Origin: DASQZK01 sp963809925
GTDB taxonomy: Bacteria > Bacteroidota > Bacteroidia > Bacteroidales > GCA-2748055
DNA length: 64,000 bases
Assembly (NCBI GenBank): GCA_963809925.1
Contig: CAWELH010000008.1
Coordinates: 707,117-771,116, forward strand
Direction of reading: 5' to 3'
Below the pieces are notes generated by a model. That model was not told the origin of the DNA. It was given only the letters and a program-made list of their open reading frames with translations, and did no database searches. Shown here piece by piece: positions 27,069 through 36,800 of this stretch (its first letter is position 1; every line of letters begins with the position of its first letter). A program made the translations under genes and the position numbers.

Positions 27069-27941
27069 TTACGACGCACCGGATACCGACAACACGATTT
27101 CTTCAATAGGTACGTTTCGTCCTGCCATCCCGGCGGCTAACCTGACCATTTGCACCAGGCTTCCACAGCATGGGACTTCCATCCTAACTACGGTTATGGT
27201 CTTTACCCTGGCATCGGTGATGAGACGTTTCAGCTTTTCCAGATAGATATCTTTGCCCTGGTCGAGCTTCGGACAAGCGATGATCAGCTTCCGGTTACGC
27301 AGGAACTTTGCATGAAAATTTCCGGCTGCAAAGGCTGTGCAATCCGCTGCTACCAAGAGATCCGACTCAAAAAAATAGCTTGCTGCCGGATTGATCAGAT
27401 GAAGCTGGATCGGCCAGTGAGTAAGTTCTGAGGAATTCATTTCCGTCACCGGGGCAACAGAACCTGATGCAGAAAACTCCGCTGAACGGGAGCCCGGACA
27501 GGAATGGCCAGAGTGCGCTGTGGCAGCCACGCTGAATGTTGCAGCCACCGGCGCCAGCTGATGCACCGCCTCAATGACCTCCGAGGGATGAAAGGATAGC
27601 TCATCGTTGTGCTCCCATAGATAATTCACCCCCTCCTTCAGAAATCCTTTTTCGTTATGATCTTTCAGGTGCTTAAGATGAGCTGTAACCACGTTTTTAC
27701 CTTTCACCACCATTGCTGCCATCACCCGTTTTTCATCATAGGGCTCTGCTTCCCGTGTCTCGATTCGTAATGCATCTTCCGGACAATGTCCGGTGCATGC
27801 CCCAAGTCCGTCGCACATCAGATCACTTACCAGCACAGCCTTCCCGTCGATAATCTGCAGGGCACCCTCGTGGCAGTTTGGGATGCAGTTACCGCATCCG
27901 TTACATTTCTCCTCGTCTATTTCAATGATGTCACGTTTCAT
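27069..27941 (-). CDS. 4Fe-4S ferredoxin-domain protein (ATP-independent reductase-like family)
   Basis: 290 residues. The N-terminal ferredoxin domain has one complete cluster motif (Cys13, 16, 19, 23) and a second lacking one cysteine (Cys43, 49, 53, with Leu46 where the fourth would be); CDGLGAC is nonetheless a family trait as I recall it. The C-terminal half carries further conserved cysteines in LLVAADCTAFA, LIIACPKLD and VVRMEVPCCGSLV. The family is cytoplasmic, of unsettled function, often linked to redox/nitrosative stress regulators and hybrid-cluster protein. Here the Rrf2-type regulator gene lies 164 nt upstream on the same strand. About 45 residues in the middle (HSGHSCPGSRSAEF on) are low-complexity and probably a linker. 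Confidence 0.83.
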   Translation of the reverse strand: MKRDIIEIDEEKCNGCGNCIPNCHEGALQIIDGKAVLVSDLMCDGLGACTGHCPEDALRIETREAEPYDEKRVMAAMVVKGKNVVTAHLKHLKDHNEKGFLKEGVNYLWEHNDELSFHPSEVIEAVHQLAPVAATFSVAATAHSGHSCPGSRSAEFSASGSVAPVTEMNSSELTHWPIQLHLINPAASYFFESDLLVAADCTAFAAGNFHAKFLRNRKLIIACPKLDQGKDIYLEKLKRLITDARVKTITVVRMEVPCCGSLVQMVRLAAGMAGRNVPIEEIVLSVSGAS

Positions 27942-28105
27942 ATCTTTCTATCAAAAATTTAATTCCGTGTCTCCAACTATTGTTTCAGTGTAAATCTTAA
28001 ATATCTAATTAGTAAAGATTTATATATTTATTGTATTTCGGTATTTGATTACTCTAATATGAATAAAATTTTTTTACCGGCCAACTATTTTTCGGTAGTA
28101 TTTGG

Positions 28106-28504
28106 TTAAAGGTATTCGGAGATTTTTTGTTTATCCAGATAATCGCGGAATTCCACGGTCATTTTCGTCATCACATTGTTCATGATGCATTTTTCGAACG
28201 GACAAACCTGTTTGTCCATAGGGCAGCTGGGCATATCGACTTTTCCTTCGATCGCCTCATAGATGCTAAGAAATGAGATGTCCTCTGCCCTCTTTACCAG
28301 CCGGAATCCCCCGTTAGGTCCACGACGCGAGGCAATGAAATTCTCTTTCACCAGGCGTTGCAAGACCTTGGCTACGTGATGTTTCGATGTCCCTGTGAGT
28401 TCGGAAATCCTGATCACATTGATGGATTCCGGTGCCTTCGCGATGAGGATCATACTGTGAATCCCGATGGATGCCGCTTCTGACAAGGATACTATTCTGG
28501 ACAT
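28106..28504 (-). CDS. Rrf2-family transcriptional regulator with candidate Fe-S ligands
   Basis: 132 residues: N-terminal winged helix with recognition region SELTGTSKHHVAKVLQRLVK and wing RRGPNGGFRL, then Cys94-x6-Cys101-x4-Cys106, the position where IscR/NsrR bind an Fe-S cluster (spacings there are close but not identical). Likely senses iron-sulfur status, oxygen or nitric oxide. Its position just upstream of the ferredoxin-family gene suggests that gene is a target. Confidence 0.88.
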   Translation of the reverse strand: MSRIVSLSEAASIGIHSMILIAKAPESINVIRISELTGTSKHHVAKVLQRLVKENFIASRRGPNGGFRLVKRAEDISFLSIYEAIEGKVDMPSCPMDKQVCPFEKCIMNNVMTKMTVEFRDYLDKQKISEYL

Positions 28505-28536
28505 GATGAGGGTATTAATTGAGGTACTTGAATACT

Positions 28537-28544
28537 CAAATTTA
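28537..28544 (-). promoter_or_regulatory. -7 element of the Rrf2 gene
   Basis: TAAATTTG on the minus strand, an exact TAnnTTTG match, 32 nt before the ATG. No -33 TTTG is apparent. Confidence 0.5.
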
Positions 28545-28632
28545 AGAATTTTTTTGGTAGTTGGGGGGGGGAAGTTAGGAAGTTAAGGAGTTAGGGAGTA
28601 GTTGCCGATCTGTAGCCATGGGTTTACCCATG

Positions 28633-29281
28633 GACATCACCGCAAATCACTTTTATTGAACCACATAAGGCACATAAGTTCACATAAGTTGTAGTTAAGT
28701 ATCCATGGATGATAAATAATTAGAAATTCAAGATTTATTCAATATAATGTGATTTGACCTGCTACAATTTTCTTTGAACCACTCCCTACCGCGGAGCGGT
28801 AAAATTATAGTAGCCACGGTTACGTCCGTGGTTGAAACGCTCTCGATTCGCCAAACCCCGGAGGGGTTTAAAACATTTCCCATCCCGATCTCTCCAGGAC
28901 ATCACCGCAAATTACTTTTATTGAACCACATAAGGCACATAAGTTCACATAAGTTGCCATGGATGATAAAACAATTAAAATCCAAGTTCATTAATAACGT
29001 GATTTGACCTGCGACAATTTTCTTTGAACCACTCCCTACCGCGGAGCGGTAAAATTATAGTAGCCACGGTTACGTCCGTGGTTGAAACGCCCTCGATTGG
29101 CCAAACCCCGGAGGGGTTTAAAACATTTCCCATCCCGATCTCTCCAGGACATCACCGCAAATTACTTTTATTGAACCACATAAGGCACATAAGTTCACAT
29201 AAGTTGCCATGGATGATAAATCAATTAAAATCCAAGTTCATTAATAACGTGATTTGACCTGCTACAATTTTCTTTGAACCA
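28633..29281. repeat. 250-bp tandem array of half family A elements plus linker
   Basis: Units begin GACATCACCGCAAAT (28633, 28898, 29148). Each has the linker ACATAAGGCACATAAGTTCA, GTGATTTGACCTGC and TTTGAACCACTCCC, hairpins TACCGC-GGA-GCGGTA and CCACGG-n6-CCGTGG, and AAACCCC-GGA-GGGGTTT. The last two units differ by only a few bases. Short apparent reading frames inside are repeat artefacts. The stretch between the Rrf2 gene and the radical SAM gene (28505-29723) holds no gene. Confidence 0.88.
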
Positions 29282-29522
29282 CTCCCTACCGCGGAGCGGT
29301 AAAATTATAGTAGCCACGGTAACGTCCGTGGTAGGTGAAGTGATGTTTCCCGCGTCCCCGGAGGGTACGCCAATAATCCGGGCATGGGAAAGGTTTTTTT
29401 TGATTTGATACTAACAAGTCTTAGGAAAATTTATTAAACCCCTCCGGGGTTTAGGGAATAGAGGGCGATTCAACCACGGACGTTACCGTGGCTACTATAA
29501 TTGAACCGCTCCGCGGTTGGGG
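29282..29522 (-). repeat. Family A element, copy 2 (interior reversed)
   Basis: Both terminal arms are present; the interior landmarks (CCGGAGGGTACGCCAATAAT, then AAACCCC-TCC-GGGGTTT) run opposite to copies 1, 3 and 4, so the element is inverted relative to them. The right arm is less well kept (AACCGC-TCC-GCGGTT) and merges into the 66-bp tandem repeats. Confidence 0.82.
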
Positions 29523-29658
29523 AACCGGGAACGTTTCAACCACGGACGTAACCGTGGCTACTATAATTGAACCCCTCCGCGGTTGGGGAACAGGGAACGT
29601 TTCAACCACGGACGTGACCGTGGCTACTATAATTGATCCCCTCCGCGGTTGGGGAACT
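29471..29658. repeat. Three-copy 66-bp tandem of the two-hairpin module
   Basis: Copies start at 29471, 29537 and 29603 (CAACCACGGACG...). Each has CCACGG-n6-CCGTGG, a 12-nt spacer ending in an A-C-C or A-T-C step, and a CGCTCCGCGG or CCCTCCGCGG hairpin. The 66-bp period keeps frames open, which explains spurious proteins in both directions. Confidence 0.88.
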
Positions 29659-29723
29659 GATAGTGCACCATCCACTGTCTTACCCTGACCACTAACCTGA
29701 ATGATCTGCAAATCACCCTTTAT

Positions 29724-30506
29724 CTATGAAACCGTCAGATCCACATTGAAACCTTCGTCGGTAAGCAGTGATGCTATGCTTTGAAGTTCTTCGGCAGGGA
29801 TCTTTACCAGATCATTGGCCGCGGTATCCCGTTCAAAGGTATAGACCATGATGGAATCCGGTTTGATTTGCCGGTAGGCAAGGATCAGTGCATTCAGCTC
29901 ATCATCGGTTGTATTGTCGATGTCAGCCAATGAATTTTTTCCCCTCAAAAACAGAGTTTGTAATGTCTTTGGTCCGTTGTATTCCCGAAGGTTTTTGATC
30001 ACCTTGCCGAGGGTGATACCCGGCGATGGTTTGTTCAGCCGTTCAAAGGTCCGATCGATGGCTGTATCCAGTTTCAGAATATTCACATCGAGTCGTGTCA
30101 TGGCATTCCGGATACTCGTCTTGTGCAACAGTGTGGCATTGCTCAACAGGGTAATTCTGCACTCCGGGAAAAAGGCGTCCCTGATCCGGACCGTATCTTC
30201 CGCAATTCCGGCAAACTCAGGATGCATTGTCGGCTCTCCGTTACCGGCAAAGGTGATCACATCGGGTACCTTGTCATCCTTCTTCATACCGGCCAAAACC
30301 TGCTCAAGCGCTTCCGCCACTTCCTGCCTTCCGGGGAGTTCCGAATTTTTTACCTTTTCAGTATGACTCCACCCGCATTCGCAGTATATACAATCATAAT
30401 TGCAGTATTTTTTATCCAGGGGAAGAAGGTTTATCCCGAGGGAAACACCCAGTCGCCGTGAGCGGACCGGCCCAAATACGATTTTATCAAATAGAAATGT
30501 GCTCAT
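29724..30506 (-). CDS. Radical SAM protein of the TYW1/COG0731 type
   Basis: 260 residues. The radical SAM cluster motif is C35-x3-C39-x2-C42 (CNYDCIYC), with GNGEPTMHPEF as the SAM-binding GGE-like motif near residue 90. The opening FGPVRSRRLGVSLGINLLP is characteristic of COG0731, described as wyosine-synthetase-like. Bacteria do not make wyosine, so the substrate is unknown. Monocistronic; repeats lie downstream of the stop. Confidence 0.88.
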   Translation of the reverse strand: MSTFLFDKIVFGPVRSRRLGVSLGINLLPLDKKYCNYDCIYCECGWSHTEKVKNSELPGRQEVAEALEQVLAGMKKDDKVPDVITFAGNGEPTMHPEFAGIAEDTVRIRDAFFPECRITLLSNATLLHKTSIRNAMTRLDVNILKLDTAIDRTFERLNKPSPGITLGKVIKNLREYNGPKTLQTLFLRGKNSLADIDNTTDDELNALILAYRQIKPDSIMVYTFERDTAANDLVKIPAEELQSIASLLTDEGFNVDLTVS

Positions 30507-30677
30507 ATTTATGTTGACAAAGATACTGTTTTGAACCGTGAAAAAAGGGAGTCGTAGGAGCCGGATTAGTAAAGAGGCGAATAATGCGTCAGCGTCGGAC
30601 TCTACAGAAAATTATTAACCAGGCTGCCGTGCCATGGTTATAGCGTAACAACGGATCTGTCCGTTCTCTTCGCTGGT

Positions 30678-31094
30678 CTAAAGGCCGGCTTTTCGCAATT
30701 CCTCGATCACCTCATGGTCAGTGCCAATGATGTGTGCAAAAAACCATTCCGTCAGAAAAGCCAGCAGGTTGTTGCAGACCTTTTCTTCTCCACCGGTAAA
30801 CTCGTCCTTAAAACGGACAATACCGGTTACAAAAGCCTGGTGCGATTTTTTGTGTTCCACCAGTTTCTTCATCTTCAAATCCTTATAATAAATTTCTTCC
30901 CGGAGGCGGAAGTGTTCGACATAATGAACCAGTGAAAAAAAAATATCAGCCACCTGCTCCCTGCAAATATTTTGGTTGACAACAGTTTCAAGCCTCTTCA
31001 CCACATTAAAAAAGTACATGTGCTGTTCATCAATGAAGTCTATCCCTGTATTGTAGCTGCTATCCCACAACGCTGGTAATGATTGTGACGGCAT
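30678..31094 (-). CDS. Bacteriohemerythrin
   Basis: 138-residue four-helix, di-iron O2-binding protein. Ligands by motif: His25 (IDEQH), His61, Glu66, His81 and His85 (HKKSH), His121 and Asp126 (HIIGTD). The spacings His25-His61, Glu66-His81, His85-His121 and His121-Asp126 equal those of well-studied bacteriohemerythrins as I recall them. His61-Glu66 is five rather than four because of one extra residue (HFRLREE versus HFxxEE). Probably oxygen storage, delivery or sensing in a microaerobic lifestyle. Single gene. Confidence 0.9.
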   Translation of the reverse strand: MPSQSLPALWDSSYNTGIDFIDEQHMYFFNVVKRLETVVNQNICREQVADIFFSLVHYVEHFRLREEIYYKDLKMKKLVEHKKSHQAFVTGIVRFKDEFTGGEEKVCNNLLAFLTEWFFAHIIGTDHEVIEELRKAGL

Positions 31095-31247
31095 AATATT
31101 CTTTTCTGTTTACGCTGCAAAAGCCTGAAAAACGATCAAACTTTACAGGTCAAAGTTTTACTTATCATAACCTTATCCGATACAAAATTAGATAGTTAAA
31201 TAACGACAGTCCATGATTTAAGTCATTTTTAAGCGGGAAGGTGATTT

Positions 31248-32468
31248 TTACCTGTGTAAATGATTTTTATTTGCAGGTTCCATCACCTTCACTTTTGTAT
31301 CCCGGTTGAGTCTGAGAGTCTGAAGATCTGCCTTTAGGAGGAGGTTGATACCGGGTGACTTCCCGGCGTCGAAACTCCCCAGTGTATGGTCGAGACCCAG
31401 CGCCTCAGCTCCGTTGAGACATGCAAAACGGAGAAGCCGCGGTAGGTCTGTTTCGGTGGACTGATCCTGCAGCAACAAGAGTTCACTGAGAATCGACAGG
31501 CGGTCGTTGGATGCCAGGCTGTCGGTGCCGATGCATACCATGTGTGGATACTTTTCCTGCAGGAAGGCAGGAGGAAGGCTTCCGGAAATGTACTGGTTTG
31601 AGGCGGGACAGAGCGACCACCATGTCCTTGTGGTATCGATTCCTGAATTATTGATGTCTTCTGCCGTGGTAGCAACATTGTGTACAAGGAGCAGTCGATG
31701 ACTTCTTCCGGCCATTTGCGATAGCCAGGACATGGAATTCATATCGTGCGGGACAACATCCGGCATGGGCAGTCCTCTATCCTTATACATCCGGTATAAC
31801 TGACCATCAGCCAATGCGATGAATAAATTTTCCTCTAAGGTTTCCTGGTTATGGATCGACAGAGGAAGCTTTGAGTTGCCATGGTTCCCTGAAATGAGCC
31901 TGAACAGCTTTTCGGATACCGCATAGGCTGAATGCGGCGTAAGCGTGACACTGATGTTAAAATCGTCCTCCGCATGCTTTAACAATTGCAGTCCTTTGCT
32001 ATAAATTCTGTCTGCAGCGCTGTTGTCGAAGCCAAAAAGCTCGATAAACGTGTGATACTGAAGTTTGCTCGCCGCTTTGACGGCAAAACTCTCGTCACTG
32101 TTGGAAATATCTCCGATCGCCACGATGCCTTCACTTCTCATCGCTTCATCCGCTTTCATCATGGCATCGGTCATGATTTCCTGATCTGCCTCCCTTCCGC
32201 TAATAACAGCAGGTATGAAATATTCGAGACCCCCGCCCCTGCCAATCATTCCTCTGATATGCGAAAGTTCGAGATGACAATGGGTATTGATGAAGCCTGG
32301 ACAGAGGATGCCATTGTAGAATTCAACATTTGCCTCCTCACGTCCGTTCTCCGGGGCTTCCCGAAGTGAAACGACACGTCCTTTATCATCCATGGTAAGA
32401 ATGCCATTGCGGATTAACCGGTCTCTTCCGTCGAAGATAAAATTGGCCGACAGTTTTCTCGCTGGCAT
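31248..32468 (-). CDS. Amidohydrolase-superfamily deaminase (COG0402-like)
   Basis: 406 residues, cytosolic. Metal-binding HxH in THCHLELSH (His63, His65), substrate-side SIHNQETLEEN near 220, a further His in LLLVHNVATT and the TDSLASND aspartate near 315 fit the cytosine/adenosine/aminofutalosine deaminase branch. The exact substrate cannot be told. An aminodeoxyfutalosine deaminase for menaquinone synthesis is one option in anaerobic Bacteroidota, but no mqn gene is near. The start lies 9 nt after the DUF4296 stop, so it is probably co-transcribed. Confidence 0.8.
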   Translation of the reverse strand: MPARKLSANFIFDGRDRLIRNGILTMDDKGRVVSLREAPENGREEANVEFYNGILCPGFINTHCHLELSHIRGMIGRGGGLEYFIPAVISGREADQEIMTDAMMKADEAMRSEGIVAIGDISNSDESFAVKAASKLQYHTFIELFGFDNSAADRIYSKGLQLLKHAEDDFNISVTLTPHSAYAVSEKLFRLISGNHGNSKLPLSIHNQETLEENLFIALADGQLYRMYKDRGLPMPDVVPHDMNSMSWLSQMAGRSHRLLLVHNVATTAEDINNSGIDTTRTWWSLCPASNQYISGSLPPAFLQEKYPHMVCIGTDSLASNDRLSILSELLLLQDQSTETDLPRLLRFACLNGAEALGLDHTLGSFDAGKSPGINLLLKADLQTLRLNRDTKVKVMEPANKNHLHR

Positions 32469-32477
32469 AAGAGGTAA

Positions 32478-32879
32478 CTATGAATTTTTTGGGGGCTTTT
32501 CTTCTTCTTCCTTCTTAAAAGAAGGCTTTTTATCTTTCAGTTCATCGATCCTGAAATTGAGCCTGAGGATCACATCATCGTAAATCTTCAGATATAGTTC
32601 AGGTCTGCGTGTATAGGAAACCATGGTGCTGTCGAACTGCGCCCTGGATACGCCAAACTTTTTAAAAATCTCAGAGTACACATTTACAGAATCTTCGGCA
32701 CTGAACTTACGGTAAAATTCGGGGCCGTTGGTGATGGCGTCCATAAGATGAATATCCACCAGGATATCAACAAACTTATCCCGTGGAATGATATATTTAT
32801 GCCTGATCTTTGCCGGTTGGCCACTGCACGACATCAGGAAAAGCAAGGTTGTAACGCCGAGGACCTTTATCATTCTCAT
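32478..32879 (-). CDS. DUF4296 lipoprotein
   Basis: 133 residues: lipobox LMSC (Cys18), then YIIPRDKFVDILVDIHLMDA, the DUF4296 signature, and YLKIYDDVILRLN. The tail is very Lys/Glu/Pro-rich. Function unknown; in Bacteroidota it is commonly found beside PorP/SprF genes and amidohydrolase genes, as here. A TAACTTTG element ends only 4 nt before the ATG, so the message may be nearly leaderless or start at the internal ATG two codons later. Confidence 0.85.
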   Translation of the reverse strand: MRMIKVLGVTTLLFLMSCSGQPAKIRHKYIIPRDKFVDILVDIHLMDAITNGPEFYRKFSAEDSVNVYSEIFKKFGVSRAQFDSTMVSYTRRPELYLKIYDDVILRLNFRIDELKDKKPSFKKEEEEKPPKNS

Positions 32880-32883
32880 GTTG

Positions 32884-32891
32884 CAAAGTTA
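32884..32891 (-). promoter_or_regulatory. -7 element immediately before the DUF4296 start
   Basis: TAACTTTG on the minus strand, exact TAnnTTTG. It implies a transcription start at or just before the ATG and a unit independent of the upstream porP. Confidence 0.4.
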
Positions 32892-32967
32892 CAAAAATAA
32901 CTTTCCCGCGGATTGATTTTCCGCCGAAAGCAAGTCATTCCCATTGAGAGTTGTACGGAAGAAGGGA

Positions 32968-33861
32968 TTACCTGATATCGTTAAAACGGTAACCGAACAT
33001 GATTTCGTGTGTTCCCGAATTGTAGCTCCGGATACCTGTAATACCCAGGTCATAGGAATATCCGAAGAATATCTTACTGTTGTATTCGTAACCGATCAGC
33101 ACGGAAACGGCATCTTTATACCTGAATGACAAGCCACCCCAAACCATATCCTGGTATTCAATGACGGAAGATATATCGAACTGAATGATTTTTGGTGCAG
33201 TCCCGGCAATGAGTGCTGCCGACTTCAGGGTGAAGTCGCGGTCGATTTCATAAGTATAGCCACCGGTAAGGTAAAAGTGGCTCTTAAGCTTGTTTAGCCC
33301 CGATTTCTGATCAAAGATCTTCAAGTTGTTATTAAAAAGCTGGCTGACGGAGAAACCGGCATACCATTCATCCGCATAGGCAAACACACCCACACTGGCA
33401 TCCGGCACATAAGTACTGTACACCACGGGCTGGATGGCGATGTCGGTCTGGTCTTTAATAATCATCTGAGAGCCGTCCATCTTATACTGCATCAGTCCCA
33501 TTGAAAGACCCCCTGAAATCTTGATATCCCTGTTGATCTCGACATTATAGGCGTAGGAACCTGAAAGGCCTGTGCGGCTTGTCGGTCCGGTAACGTCATT
33601 ATACAGCGTTGCACCGAATCCCATAGGAAGCTTACGGTGAGGTCCGTTAATACTTAAGGTATTGGTAAGCGGGGGATCGGTAATACCTACCCACTGGAAT
33701 CTGTGATTGGAGGTTACCTGATAGTAATCACGTGTGCCGGCCACCGCTGGGTTAAACAGAAAATCGTTGAACTGGTACTGGGTAAAATGAGGCAACTGCT
33801 GGGCGAAAAGTCCCGCCCAGGTCATGATCAACAGTACTGATATGAATAGTATCCGTTTCAT
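32968..33861 (-). CDS. PorP/SprF-family protein paired with the giant adhesin
   Basis: 297 residues; signal peptide ending LFAQQ, then PHFTQYQFNDFLFNPAVAG and YYQVTSNHRFQWVGI, the PorP/SprF signature, and a C-terminal barrel ending EIMFGYRFNDIR with terminal Phe/Arg strand character. SprF-type paralogues sit next to a large substrate with a type B sorting domain and are needed for its export; that is exactly the arrangement here (1 nt after the adhesin stop). Outer-membrane location inferred. Confidence 0.93.
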   Translation of the reverse strand: MKRILFISVLLIMTWAGLFAQQLPHFTQYQFNDFLFNPAVAGTRDYYQVTSNHRFQWVGITDPPLTNTLSINGPHRKLPMGFGATLYNDVTGPTSRTGLSGSYAYNVEINRDIKISGGLSMGLMQYKMDGSQMIIKDQTDIAIQPVVYSTYVPDASVGVFAYADEWYAGFSVSQLFNNNLKIFDQKSGLNKLKSHFYLTGGYTYEIDRDFTLKSAALIAGTAPKIIQFDISSVIEYQDMVWGGLSFRYKDAVSVLIGYEYNSKIFFGYSYDLGITGIRSYNSGTHEIMFGYRFNDIR

Positions 33862-33862
33862 T

Positions 33863-36800
33863 CTACCGTATGATGGTTAATGGTCCCGTAATAGCCTTCG
33901 CTCCCTTATAGGGTACAATAACATAGTAATACGTGCCGATAGGTGCTACTTTTCCCTTATAGGTTCCATCCCATCGTTTATCGTCACTGTATCCCTTAGC
34001 GCCGAACAGCAGCTCACCCCAACGGTTATATACTTCCACAATGATGTCGGGGTATTCGTAGGCATTGTCGATGTCCCAGTAATCATTCACACCGTCACCA
34101 TTCGGTGAAAATGCAGTGTATACAAAGAGGTTGTCAGGTTTAATAACCGTAATCGTGTCGAGTTCGGTACAGCCGTCTTCGGTAATTGCCATAACGATAT
34201 ATCTCGTGGTGACAAGTGGTGTGGCTACCGGAGTGGCAGTTGTGGAATCATCAAGGCTTTGAGTCGGTGTCCAGCTATAGCTTATGAAGGGACCGCCGTC
34301 GGCATTCAGCGTGATATGATTGGCGGTCAGCACCGTATCGTTGCCTGCCGAAAGTCCGCCTTTCGGATAAACCGAGATAGTAATGGTATCGATGTCATAA
34401 CAATCATTCAAGCCTGCAGCGGTAAGTATGTAGGTCGAAGCCGTATCGATGGTTACAATCGGATTGGGGGCGTTCGGGTTGCTGAGACCGTCGGAAGGGT
34501 GCCATGTTACGGTTGTACCTCCCTGGCCCTGGAGTGTCAGTACCGATCCGGGACATACGGTGGTATCGGCACCGGCATAAGCATTTACCGTGGTTATTGC
34601 GGGCACTTCGATGCTCTTATTTGCCGTACAGCCATTATCATCCGTCACTGTGAGCACATAGGTGCCCGCAGCCACATTGTTTAGATCTTCGGTTGTGGCA
34701 CCGTTCGACCAATCGTAGATAACGTTGCCGGCAGCTCCGTTCACCGTGATATCCACAACGCCATCCGTGCTGAGTGAACTGCAAGATGCCGGTGAAATAT
34801 TGCTGAAAATACCAATGGTAATAGGTTCCGTGATCGTAATTGTATCAGTGAAATACCTTCCGTCCTCATCCCTTGCAAAGAGATAATAATCCCCAGCAGT
34901 CAGATTCTCAAAAGTACCGGTATTCTGCCACGATGCACTGTCATCGATAGAATATTCAGCCTGACCTGTGGCATCGGTGGCATTCATCACAATGCTTCCA
35001 TCGCCCGCACCGTTGCATGATATATCGTAAACTGTCACGATCACTGTGAGTGGCGGTACAGCACTTACTGTGACGGTCCGTTCAAAAGTACATCCGTTAT
35101 CATCCCGAATGACGACATCGTAATCGCCTGCATCGAGATCTGTAAAATCGGTAGTGTTCACAAAGGGTCCTGTTATGCCGTTGATGGAGAATACAAGACT
35201 TCCCGTTCCTCCTGATGCGTTCAGAATGCTTATCGATCCTTTGTTGAATTCATCCAGTGCCAGCGTGGTTGAAATGGTGGCAGTAATTGGTTCCGGACTG
35301 TCAATGATAATATCAGGTGAATCATTGGAACATCCGCTAGCGTCCCGGGTAAACACGGTATAACTGCCACCACCCAGGCTGCCAAAGCTGCCGGCGGGTT
35401 GCCAGTTGATACCGTCGATACTGTATTCGATAGCGCCTGTACCACCTGATAATTCATAATCTATCGATCCCGTTGAGTCGTATGAGCATGTCACCACATC
35501 GTTCGACACCATATTGACAACCGTCAGAGGCAGCGGTTCGCCGATTGTTATGGTATCGATATAAAGCTTGCAGCTCATCGCATCTTTCAGACTAAGGTAG
35601 TACGTAGCAGGTGCAAGGTTTGTAAAATCGCCCTGCGCCGTGTAGTTTGCCTCGTCGTCAATGGAATATTGGTAGGGTGATATACCCCCCGAGGCATAAA
35701 TATGAATTTCAGCGTTATCATCCGCTGCACAGAGGATGGCTGTGGTACGGACCGAGTCGATGTTCACTGCGGCGGGTTCTGTGATATCAGCAGGGGCAGA
35801 TGAGACAGGGCCGCAACCCTGGCTGTCGTCGACATCGACTGTATAGGTTCCTGGTGTAAGGTCTGTGAACATTCCTGTTGCATTACTGATCCCGTCGGGT
35901 TGCAAAGTATAATTATATGGTGCTGTGCCACCCGCAGCGCTGATGCTTACTGTTCCGTCATCAGAACCGGCGCAGGTGATGTTCGTGGACGAGAAGGTTG
36001 CGATAGTTACCGGTGCAGGCTCATTCAGGGTGATCGTAGTATCCCTGCGACAATTGTTTGCATCGGTCACTGAGAGTGTATGATCCCCGGCAAGCAGTGA
36101 ATTGAAGACTCCGCCTGCGCCAAAAGCGCCGCCGTCGATAGCATATTTCAGTGCTCCGGTGCCTCCGGATGCGGTGACTTCCGCACTTCCGTTGTTATTG
36201 CCGTTGCATCCTGTGATATCTGTCAGATTTATCGAGGTAAACGTGATCTTCGCAGGCCGACTGAGATTCACCACAGTGTCCTTCCTACAACTTTTGGTAT
36301 CTGTAATGGCTATGACATGATCGCCCCCGGTGATATTATTGAAGATCCCGGAAAGATTGGGCACACCGGCATCCAGTTTGTAGTTTTTCACTCCGGTCCC
36401 GCCGGTAGCTTCAATGGCAATCTGTCCGTTTGTGTTATCGAAGCAGCCTGAAATATCTACCTGCGCATAATTTATGATCCTAATCTGTGAAGGCTGGTTA
36501 ATCAGGTTTTCATTCCCAAAGGCTGTACAACCAGATGCATCCTTCACCACGGTCTGATAGCTGCCTGCACCAAGATTCTGGAAGATGGCAGTGGCATTGA
36601 AATCTAGTCCGTTATTGATGGAATACTGGTAAGGTGCTGTTCCGCCAACGACGGACAATATCCTGATCTCTCCGAGACTGTCACCGTAGCACTTATTATT
36701 GTCTATCCGTATTTCACTGGCAACCTGGAGCTCATCAGGTTCTTGCACGGTGATCGTATCGCTTACGATACACATCCCTGCATCGCGAAGATAAATGGTA

